Positions 59,660-64,000 of a DNA stretch of 64,000 nucleotides are shown here, in pieces. The stretch's first letter is position 1. Each line of letters begins with the position of its first letter. The DNA is from Rapana venosa. Lineage: Eukaryota; Mollusca; Gastropoda; Neogastropoda; Muricidae. The stretch covers positions 72,402,606 to 72,466,605 of the forward strand of contig CM054134.1 of assembly GCA_028751875.1 (NCBI GenBank). Direction: 5' to 3'. The translations under genes and the position numbers were made by a program. The notes under the pieces were generated by a model, which did not search any database, was not told the origin of the DNA, and saw nothing but the letters and a program-made list of their open reading frames with translations.

Positions 59660-60830
59660 TCTGGTCCATGTGTGTGTGTTTGTGTGTATATGTTGTGTGC
59701 ATGCATATGTTGGTTGTGTGTGTGTGCGTGCACATGCTTGTGTGTACATGGGTGCATGCATTCGTGTGTGTGTGTGAGTGTGTATGTATGCCCACATGCA
59801 TATCCTGTTTTGTGCATGAGGTACTGTGAACCTGAGTGAAGGTATGAGTGAATCATTGATTGTTTGTGCTTTCAAATGTTAATTTAACCAATTGTTCCTT
59901 TCTTGTAATCGTGGCTACTGTTTCTATTTTCCTGACTGTTAACTATCCTATTCTCAGTCCTATCGTATTACTGTTGTTTATTTCCTCAGTCCCATCTTTG
60001 CTACTGTATCTTAGTGACTTAGGCTGCTTCAAGGTAAAGCACTCTGCAGGTTTCAACAAACAGGATTCATACTACACTATACAGGAAGAACAGACGACCA
60101 CACAATCAGTCCTTTTCAAGTTCACCTGTCCAGCAGTTAAGTATTTCTTGTACTTTCAGAAAACTGTACAGAGAAGATTGCTGCTTCAGTCTGCTTACTA
60201 AAGGTAATGCTGATACACACGAAACTTACATAATTGTTGGTACACATTTGTTCGCATGAGTATGTCAGCAAAAATCTTCTTCTTCTTCTTCCTTTTTTGT
60301 CATGTTTCTCCCAGGGGAGGTTTGACATTGATGAGCCTTCTCCTATGTCAGCAAAAATACTCTTGAATATAGCATATCCACACCCTATGTGTGCACACAC
60401 ACATGCACACACACATATGCAGGTATATGCACACACATACACACAAACACACTCTCTCTCTATCTCCCTGTCTGTCTGTCTGTCTGTTTCTGTCTTTCTC
60501 TCTCAACAGTCCATACTGTGCTCCTTGCCAAAAAGACTGTATTGTTAATGGCAATAAATTACTTTCAGTGTTCAGTGTTCTTTCTCTCTTCTGACAGGTC
60601 ATGTACACAGACACATGCAAATGTGTATGCTTGCATGTACTTACTTATCCACACTCCTTCTCCATACTCATTGTTTTTCTCATTGTCTTCATGCATACAT
60701 ACTCATTCACACTCAAACAAAGGGATCAACATGTCACCTTAATTTTGGCAGAGGGCACCCGGTGCCCATGTATATCCCAGGTGTATTTGGCAGTCAGCGG
60801 CCGTCGTTTACCACTGCCTGTTCTTGGCCG
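43107..60830 (-). CDS. PLAT (LH2) and ankyrin-repeat protein gene, 5'-incomplete, 15 exons
   Basis: Seen: fifteen minus-strand exons with GT/AG borders join in phase (60830-60738, 59431-59397, 58325-58049, 57215-57033, 56116-56038, 54910-54758, 53865-53471, 52233-52073, 49793-49622, 48771-48695, 47278-47081, 46618-46579, 45990-45932, 45552-45516, 43205-43107), giving about 685 residues and a stop at 43109-43107. Order of parts: a basic N-terminal piece; a proline-rich stretch (about 67-84); a PLAT domain (about 146-255, GEYQIYVRTGDRIGAST ... FPCERWL); a Ser/acidic linker; about four ankyrin repeats (about 435-605); a charged C-terminal helix. Known: PLAT domains bind lipid or protein partners, as in LOXHD1, lipoxygenases and polycystin-1; ankyrin repeats bind proteins. 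The combination suggests a cytosolic scaffold at membranes. I do not recognise a named orthologue. More exons must lie beyond 64 kb. Confidence 0.9.
43206..45515. other. PLAT-ankyrin intron 14, no exon seen
   Basis: A 2.3 kb AT-rich intron. Apart from the LINE tail it holds A/C-rich runs (44800-44935, many aaacaaac) and nothing else recognised. Confidence 0.5.
44447..44521 (-). mobile_element. LINE 3' tail fragment
   Basis: (AAT)n, then atatggaatttatatagcgc, tgaatcttgtaaaa and atcgaagcgcttt: the 3' end of the LINE at 4.1-4.7 kb in reverse. Confidence 0.75.
45516..45552 (-). CDS. PLAT-ankyrin gene exon 14 (37 bp, charged helix)
   Basis: The exon reads RRAKEREERELR and joins EKRQVYDEQQQRM in exon 15, forming one continuous charged helix. 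The donor is gtaatc. The acceptor may be at 45553 or, leaving the frame unchanged, six bases further on at 45547. Confidence 0.7.
45660..45800 (+). repeat. CA-rich microsatellite
   Basis: (CA)n with TGCATG and CTCTCT interruptions. ORFs on both strands here are artefacts. Confidence 0.85.
45932..45990 (-). CDS. PLAT-ankyrin gene candidate exon 13 (59 bp)
   Basis: Exon 12 ends in phase 0 but exon 14 needs a phase-2 partner. A 59-base segment with acceptor gtatcaccag and donor gtcagg fills the gap exactly, encoding GMTSSRFFPLVSLYKAVNV plus a joint Arg. It was found from phase and splice sites alone; no homology is known to me. Confidence 0.5.
46098..46490 (+). mobile_element. SINE family C, full length
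   Basis: ggattggtggtctggtggta, gggttcgaagtctgtgacag, gatgagatgataaactgagg, aaagacttgtccctggcaaa and gccactgtgatagggaaaca. It lacks the AATAC tail. Confidence 0.8.
46579..46618 (-). CDS. PLAT-ankyrin gene exon 12 (40 bp)
   Basis: The acceptor tattttcag and donor gtaaga flank a frame reading GSVGLPTIKEDDK after the joint Gly codon. Phase fits exon 11. It ends in phase 0, which requires exon 13 to reach exon 14 in frame. Confidence 0.75.
46670..47070 (+). repeat. CA-rich low-complexity tract
   Basis: About 400 bp of (CA)n with GC and ACC interruptions, lying just past the exon 11 donor in the gene's direction. Confidence 0.9.
47081..47278 (-). CDS. PLAT-ankyrin gene exon 11 (last ankyrin repeat)
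   Basis: GHLDCVKWLVANRADITAED, then SFGRAALYLAEEYEQATVAD, is the final ankyrin repeat. It is followed by FLRVCERDLADPNSSFAQMH and RAHQR. The acceptor is ttgcag. The donor gtcagt lies at the edge of a CA-rich tract. Confidence 0.93.
47394..47720 (+). mobile_element. RTE-like LINE ORF C-terminus with GAA tail
   Basis: The + frame 47394-47681 contains RLRWFGHVQRKADHHIIKRA, later GKRPKGRPSKTWAACIADDL and NRERWRRLINVKPPVGET, the standard C-terminal end of RTE/related LINE polymerase proteins. The stop is followed by a (GAA)-rich tail. The rest of the element is absent. It lies in the intron between exons 10 and 11, opposite in strand to the gene. Confidence 0.85.
48005..48400 (-). repeat. Dispersed repeat family H, reverse
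   Basis: The minus strand reads gaggggccctgcattgcaac, ttggtcatttcagtggtgtt, taatagctcagtcacagagc and caaccaccacaacttctctc, matching 52800-52990. Confidence 0.65.
48695..48771 (-). CDS. PLAT-ankyrin gene exon 10 (ankyrin repeat)
   Basis: The acceptor acttgcag opens VLNAMGAHIGCKTVDKQTPL then HLAARA. It joins GHLDCVKWLV of exon 11 to make a full ankyrin repeat. The donor gtaagc leaves two bases. Confidence 0.93.
49198..49590 (+). mobile_element. SINE family B, full length
   Basis: Head aaggtggcaggatggtttag ... ttctgggttcaattcccaac, body agggaggtacctcctgactg, tail cagttgcataaacaaaaacc, tcaccattggtgaacctcag. It ends 35 bp past the exon 9 donor. Confidence 0.85.
49622..49793 (-). CDS. PLAT-ankyrin gene exon 9 (ankyrin repeats)
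   Basis: The acceptor gtgtgacag ends at 49794. The exon reads FKDESGWTPIHLAAANGHVD and later TPTGYTPTHVAAMNGHINAI, two ankyrin repeats with the G-TP-H-AA--GH motif. The donor is gtcagt. The first 22 bases with the acceptor form the 43-44 bp array that fills the next 1.4 kb of intron. Confidence 0.95.
49794..51195 (-). repeat. 43-44 bp tandem array of exon 9 acceptor edge, about 32 copies
   Basis: On the minus strand each unit reads gtgtgtgacagcttcaaaga, tgagagtgggtgg, aattgtgttg: the acceptor and first 22 bases of exon 9, then a spacer. The genuine exon is the final unit, where gtgggtgg continues into acacccattcac. Frequent variants are tca-to-aga changes and extra CA dinucleotides. Confidence 0.97.
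51201..51562 (+). mobile_element. SINE family A, full length
   Basis: Head gggacgggatagcctagtgg, ttagaacattgcgctcgcaa; B-box-like gggttagattcccgttc; core gatgagactataaaccgagg; tail ataaaataaaataaata. It adjoins the upstream end of the exon 9 array. Confidence 0.9.
52073..52233 (-). CDS. PLAT-ankyrin gene exon 8 (first ankyrin-like unit)
   Basis: The exon reads AGLDAVEAIEKKHKEEERSR, a charged helix, and then SIHDACRIGDLNRVKELLDK, the first (cap) ankyrin repeat. The acceptor is ttacag and the donor gtaagc. Two bases carry over to make Asp with exon 9. Confidence 0.92.
52280..52330 (+). repeat. SINE family B tail fragment
   Basis: gcaaaaacctcaccattggc, gaaactcggagctctagccg. It lies 47 bp upstream of exon 8. 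Confidence 0.6.
52690..53035 (+). repeat. Dispersed repeat family H
   Basis: gaggggccttgcactgctcc, taggtcactttggcggtgtt, aatagctcaatcacgaagcc and caaccaccacaatatccccc. It matches 48005-48400 (reverse) and 16000-16600. Confidence 0.65.
53471..53865 (-). CDS. PLAT-ankyrin gene exon 7 (Ser/acidic linker)
   Basis: Two bases complete Ala, then 131 codons follow. It has LEKSEGRQEKSRRTLSDSDS, the low-complexity SSDSSTSTSESESESDNEA, then KDAGMKEEQKAPGTVIQFKK and RKPELEYLAGYK. It is likely disordered and rich in potential phosphorylation sites. The acceptor is ttttttttcag and the donor gtaagt. Confidence 0.92.
54261..54770 (-). repeat. 50-bp tandem array of exon 6 donor edge, about 10 copies
   Basis: On the minus strand each unit contains attgtagatg followed by gtactgtt, the last nine or so bases of exon 6 and its donor, then a spacer with gattgatatgctagaaagta. 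Units recur at 54311, 54361, 54411, 54461, 54511, 54561 and on. The genuine exon edge (cttttgtagatg) is the first unit. Confidence 0.93.
54758..54910 (-). CDS. PLAT-ankyrin gene exon 6 (PLAT domain, end)
   Basis: The acceptor cacatacag is followed by YAWYLESVTIYDMEDKRIYD, FPCERWLSGQDDDQ and RTYRVLPVDRQRAFVD. W-L--V-I and FPC-RWL are the closing PLAT strands and are especially LOXHD1-like. The donor gtactg is weak but it gives the phase needed by exon 7. Both borders of this exon are copied into tandem arrays in the flanking introns (70-bp units upstream, 50-bp units downstream). Confidence 0.9.
54870..55222 (-). repeat. 70-bp tandem array of exon 6 acceptor edge, 5 copies with the exon
   Basis: Four near-identical 70-bp copies (starts at 54941, 55011, 55081, 55151) follow the real edge. 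Each contains, on the minus strand, cacatacag, ttatgcctggtacctggaga and gtgtgaccatctacgacatg. The copies are almost identical to each other but differ from the genuine exon at a few bases (for example gttatg instead of attatg). This suggests a recent expansion. Confidence 0.97.
55223..56037. other. PLAT-ankyrin intron 5, no exon seen
   Basis: About 800 bp of AT-rich sequence between the exon 6 acceptor array and exon 5. No repeat family recognised. Confidence 0.5.
56038..56116 (-). CDS. PLAT-ankyrin gene exon 5 (PLAT domain, middle)
   Basis: The acceptor gtccacag opens EDLFMVAAHHVGTMRKIKIG followed by HDRAQL. This matches the PLAT strand pattern F-V--LG-L-KI-IGHD. One base carries over to make Asn with exon 6. 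The donor is gtaaga. Confidence 0.93.
56130..56215 (+). repeat. CA-rich microsatellite
   Basis: (CA)n with TGCATGTACG interruptions just upstream of exon 5 on the gene strand. Confidence 0.85.
56405..56553 (+). repeat. Poly-C runs with CT/CA repeats
   Basis: Two long C runs (about 56407-56421 and 56515-56532) separated by a (TC)n stretch and followed by (CA)n. On the gene (minus) strand these are G-runs. Confidence 0.85.
56553..56915 (+). mobile_element. SINE family A, full length, diverged
   Basis: Head ggggacaggatagcctggtt ... acccagattctaatccaatt, core ttcagatgactctataaact, end ggaactggatgtaaaaaacc and cattattctcgaaataaaag. Confidence 0.8.
57033..57215 (-). CDS. PLAT-ankyrin gene exon 4 (PLAT domain, N-terminal half)
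   Basis: Sixty-one codons. GPWGEYQIYVRTGDRIGAST, then SAEVNITIYGEKGRTPAIKL, matches the PLAT/LH2 opening pattern (Y-I-V-TGD--GA-T-A-V-I-I-G--G). It ends KIKFQRGK, where PLAT domains have the F-RG turn. The acceptor is tgcag and the donor gtgaga. Confidence 0.95.
57290..57440 (-). repeat. Dispersed repeat family F, reverse
   Basis: cactttcagctactctcagc, cacacttggacttggtaaaa and ttttagcactgggccctgga, the reverse complement of 22863-23000. Confidence 0.75.
57800..58022 (+). mobile_element. SINE family C, 5'-truncated
   Basis: gtccgtgacaaaattctgta, actctgataggaaaacaaat, ggcactgctcttgtggtg and a tail near 58000. It ends 27 bp before exon 3 on the + side. Confidence 0.75.
58049..58325 (-). CDS. 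PLAT-ankyrin gene exon 3 (proline-rich)
   Basis: After the acceptor ctgtgtgcag the frame reads RSFLRYRRSPSPTSSTATDE and then PPPRPPPPPPKPPTPPP, a likely SH3/WW/profilin-type binding segment. A basic stretch with KHKQRTIINMPAEKIRDEVK follows, ending at HLLDEYDH. The donor is gtgagt. It joins NEEEVKKGPWGEY in exon 4. Confidence 0.9.
58505..59046 (+). mobile_element. SINE family C, complex (partial duplication)
   Basis: Head ggactggcggtcctgaggtg, then gagtggtggtctgggtgcta, gatgcgataataaactgaag and agagagttgtccctgataag. A second body copy starts at 58764 (gtggtggtctgagtgccag, gatgagataatagtctgaag) and runs to gctgtgaca. It could be an internal duplication or two insertions. Confidence 0.7.
59057..59145 (+). 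repeat. (CA)44 microsatellite
   Basis: A perfect dinucleotide run of nearly 90 bp in the intron between exons 2 and 3. Confidence 0.97.
59397..59431 (-). CDS. PLAT-ankyrin gene exon 2 (35 bp)
   Basis: The acceptor catgttgcag and donor gtgagg bound a 35-base exon reading AYDDSYLDKMP plus two bases that make Arg with exon 3. It is small, but both splice sites are strong and the phases fit on both sides. Confidence 0.75.
59527..59691. repeat. 165-bp near-palindrome
   Basis: The left arm ends ...acacatggaccagactctct(CT)n...(CA)n, the centre is cacgcgtg, and the right arm (GT)n...agagagtctggtccatgtgt mirrors it, out to tatacacacacacaaac / gtttgtgtgtata. The arms are about 80 bp each with mismatches only in the microsatellite lengths. 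Confidence 0.9.
60272..60345 (-). mobile_element. RTE-like LINE 3' tail fragment
   Basis: The minus strand reads gaaggctcatcaatgtcaaa, cctcccctgggagaaacatg, acaaaaaaggaagaagaaga, matching the end of the LINE piece at 47650-47700. Confidence 0.75.
60385..60500 (+). repeat. CA and CTGT microsatellites
   Basis: (CA)n followed by tctctctatctccctgtctg and (CTGT)n. No coding support. Confidence 0.85.
60738..60830 (-). CDS. PLAT-ankyrin gene exon 1 of window
   Basis: On the minus strand the acceptor attattgcag is followed by 31 codons, RPRTGSGKRRPLTAKYTWDI then HGHRVPSAKIK, and the donor gtgaca. It is phase 0 at both ends and basic. It joins in frame to exon 2. No known domain is visible. Confidence 0.75.
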
Positions 60831-60833
60831 CTG

Positions 60834-60880
60834 CAATAATAGAATAGAATAGAATAGAATAGAACAGAATAGAAGAGATC
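60834..60880 (+). repeat. (AATAG)n microsatellite
   Basis: aatagaatagaatagaatag with minor variants, starting at the acceptor side of exon 1. Confidence 0.9.
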
Positions 60881-61029
60881 ATCCATTAATCAAACCTGGC
60901 AGCAAAAATATAAGCAAAAAACAGAGTATGGCATGGCAACCTTAATATTTACCCATATGTACATATTTCACATGGATCAGGGGTCTAAAAATAAGGCACC
61001 TATCTAAAAAGCAACAGCTGACAAGTTTT

Positions 61030-63890
61030 ATTCCTGTCTGAACAGACTGATGTCATGTCTAAACTAGAAACAGACTGATGTCATGGCTGTCAACTAGAAA
61101 CAGACTGATGTCATGGCTGTCAATAAGAAACAGACTGATGTCATGGCTGTCAACTAGAAACAGACTGATGTCATGGCTGTCAATAAGAAACAGACTGATG
61201 TCATGGCTGTCAACTAGAAACAGACTGATGTCATGGCTGTCAATAAGAAACAGACTGATGTCATGGCTGTCAACTAGAAACAGACTGATGTCATGGCTGT
61301 CAACTAGAAACAGACTGATGTCATGGCTGTCAATAAGAAACAGACTGATGTCATGGCTGTCAACTAGAAACAGACTGATGTCATGGCTGTCAACTAGAAA
61401 CAGACTGATGTCATGGCTGTCAACTAGAAACAGACTGATGTCATGTCTAAACTAGAAACAGACTGATGTCATGTCTAAACTAGAAACAGACTGATGTCAT
61501 GGCTGTCAACTAGAAACAGACTGATGTCATGGCTGTCAACTACAAACAGACTGATGTCATGGCTGTCAACTAGAAACAGACTGATGTCATGGCTGTCAAC
61601 TAGAAACAGACTGATGTCATGTCTGTCAACTAGAAACAGACTGATGTCATGTCTAAACTAGAAACAGACTGATGTCATGTCTGTCAACTAGAAACAGACT
61701 GATGTCATGGCTGTCAACTAGAAACAGACTGATGTCATGGCTGTCAATAAGAAACAGACTGATGTCATGGCTGTCAACTAGAAACAGACTGATGTCATGG
61801 CTGTCAACTACAAACAGACTGATGTCATGGCTGTCAACTACAAACAGACTGATGTCATGGCTGTCAACTAGAAACAGACTGATGTCATGGCTGTCAATTA
61901 GAAACAGACTGATGTCATGGCTGTCAATAAGAAACAGACTGATGTCATGTCTGTCAACTAGAAACAGACTGATGTCATGTCTAAACTAGAAACAGACTGA
62001 TGTCATGGCTGTCAACTAGAAACAGACTGATGTCATGTCTAAACTAGAAACAGACTGATGTCATGTCTAAACTAGAAACAGACTGATGTCATGGCTGTCA
62101 ACTAGAAACAGACTGATGTCATGTCTAAACTAGAAACAGACTGATGTCATGGCTGTCAACTAGAAACAGACTGATGTCATGTCTGTCAATTAGAAACAGA
62201 CTGATGTCATGTCTGTCAACTAGAAACAGACTGATGTCATGTCTGTCAACTAGAAACAGACTGATGTCATGGCTGTCAACTAGAAACAGACTGATGTCAT
62301 GGCTGTCAACTAGAAACAGACTGATGTCATGTCTAAACTAGAAACAGACTGATGTCATGTCTAAACTAGAAACAGACTGATGTCATGTCTAAACTAGAAA
62401 CAGACTGATGTCATGTCTAAACTAGAAACAGACTGATGTCATGGCTGTCAACTAGAAACAGACTGATGTCATGGCTGTCAACTAGAAACAGACTGATGTC
62501 ATGGCTGTCAATAAGAAACAGACTGATGTCATGGCTGTCAACTACAAACAGACTGATGTCATGGCTGTCAATAAGAAACAGACTGATGTCATGGCTGTCA
62601 ACTACAAACAGACTGATGTCATGTCTAAACTAGAAACAGACTGATGTCATGGCTGTCAATTAGAAACAGACTGATGTCATGGCTGTCAACTAGAAACAGA
62701 CTGATGTCATGGCTGTCAATTAGAAACAGACTGATGTCATGGCTGTCAACTAGAAACAGACTGATGTCATGGCTGTCAATTAGAAACAGACTGATGTCAT
62801 GGCTGTCAATAAGAAACAGACTGATGTCATGGCTGTCAACTAGAAACAGACTGATGTCATGGCTGTCAATAAGAAACAGACTGATGTCATGGCTGTCAAT
62901 TAGAAACAGACTGATGTCATGGCTGTCAATAAGAAACAGACTGATGTCATGGCTGTCAATAAGAAACAGACTGATGTCATGGCTGTCAACTAGAAACAGA
63001 CTGATGTCATGGCTGTCAATAAGAAACAGACTGATGTCATGGCTGTCAACTAGAAACAGACTGATGTCATGGCTGTCAATTAGAAACAGACTGATGTCAT
63101 GGCTGTCAACTAGAAACAGACTGATGTCATGGCTGTCAATAAGAAACAGACTGATGTCATGGCTGTCAACTACAAACAGACTGATGTCATGTCTAAACTA
63201 GAAACAGACTGATGTCATGTCTAAACTAGAAACAGACTGATGTCATGTCTAAACTAGAAACAGACTGATGTCATGGCTGTCAACTACAAACAGACTGATG
63301 TCATGGCTGTCAACTACAAACAGACTGATGTCATGGCTGTCAACTACAAACAGACTGATGTCATGTCTAAACTAGAAACAGACTGATGTCATGTCTAAAC
63401 TAGAAACAGACTGATGTCATGTCTAAACTAGAAACAGACTGATGTCATGGCTGTCAACTACAAACAGACTGATGTCATGGCTGTCAACTACAAACAGACT
63501 GATGTCATGTCTAAACTAGAAACAGACTGATGTCATGGCTGTCAACTACAAACAGACTGATGTCATGGTTGTCAACTAGAAACAGACTGATGTCATGGCT
63601 GTCAACTACAAACAGACTGATGTCATGTCTAAACTAGAAACAGACTGATGTCATGGCTGTCAACTACAAACAGACTGATGTCATGGTTCTTAATTAGAAA
63701 CATACTGATGTCACGTCTCTTAATTAGAATCAGATTGATGTCATGGCTCTTAATTTGAAACAGATTGATATCATGGCTCTTAATTATAATCAAATTGATG
63801 TCATTTGAAACAGACTGATGTCATGTCTCTTAATTTGAAACAGATGGATGTCATGGCTTTCAACTAGAAACAGACCGATGTCTAAAAAAC
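61030..63890 (+). repeat. Large 30/28-bp tandem array, about 95 copies
   Basis: Main unit (30 bp): tcatggctgtcaactagaaa, cagactgatg. A shorter 28-bp variant (tcatgtctaaactagaaaca, gactgatg) is interspersed in runs of one to four. SNP variants (aat/aac, tag/tac/aag) are also mixed, giving higher-order patterns. After 63685 the copies decay (cttaattagaaacatactga). It lies upstream of the first visible PLAT-ankyrin exon, presumably in an intron. Confidence 0.98.
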
Positions 63891-64000
63891 AAACTTGAAA
63901 ACACTTTTCATATAGGCTACATGGCACTAGTGTAGCTTAAAATTTAAGCACAGCAGTAAATGACTCAGAAAATAATTATAGCAAATGTAGTCCAAGCTCA
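63891..64000. other. Window edge, nothing recognised
   Basis: AT-rich sequence after the array. The missing 5' exons of the PLAT-ankyrin gene must lie beyond this point. Confidence 0.4.

Noticed and set aside
61078..63201. Long + frames encoding a repeated decapeptide (MSWLSTRNRL)
   Set aside because: The frame exists only because the repeat unit is 30 bp. The 28-bp units bring stops, the start is just an internal atg, and nothing suggests a promoter or homology.

Overview
The window is eukaryotic and looks like a lophotrochozoan, most probably mollusc, nuclear genome. Two intron-rich genes with short GC-richer exons sit in AT-rich introns full of (CA)n/(TG)n tracts, tRNA-headed SINEs, truncated LINEs and many minisatellites. 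The phylum is inferred from this texture and the protein families; nothing in the sequence fixes the species.

From 1 to about 40.2 kb the + strand carries a TMC (transmembrane channel-like) gene. Its 5' end lies outside the window. I can join 15 exons (2670 to 35040) in consistent phase, giving about 632 residues. They include the family signature starting CWETIMGQELYRL at 15106. The last exon and the long 3' region are less certain.

From 64 kb down to 43107 the - strand carries a second gene, also cut at its 5' side. Fifteen phase-consistent exons encode about 685 residues: a basic and proline-rich N-terminal part, one PLAT/LH2 domain ending in FPCERWL, a Ser/acidic linker, about four ankyrin repeats and a coiled-coil-like charged C-terminus. 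The two genes converge tail to tail, with their 3' regions between about 35 and 43 kb.

The introns hold a LINE 3' end with an (ATT)n tail (4.07-4.69 kb, 9.46-9.79 kb and several short tails), an RTE-like LINE C-terminus (47.4 kb), at least three modular SINE families that share a core, other dispersed repeats found two to three times each, and a 1.47 kb piggyBac-type element with TTAA flanks (23.3-24.8 kb).

The most unusual observation is that five splice junctions in these two genes have been copied into tandem arrays lying in the adjacent intron. They are the TMC donor at 4997, the TMC acceptor at 26034 (with two arrays, of 45 and 29 bp units), and in the PLAT-ankyrin gene the exon 9 acceptor plus both the acceptor and the donor of exon 6. 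Each repeat unit carries a splice site and a short piece of exon, so the introns contain dozens of decoy splice sites. The genuine exon edge is always the last unit of the array. Other large arrays (12.6, 21.9 and 61-63.9 kb) show no such link.
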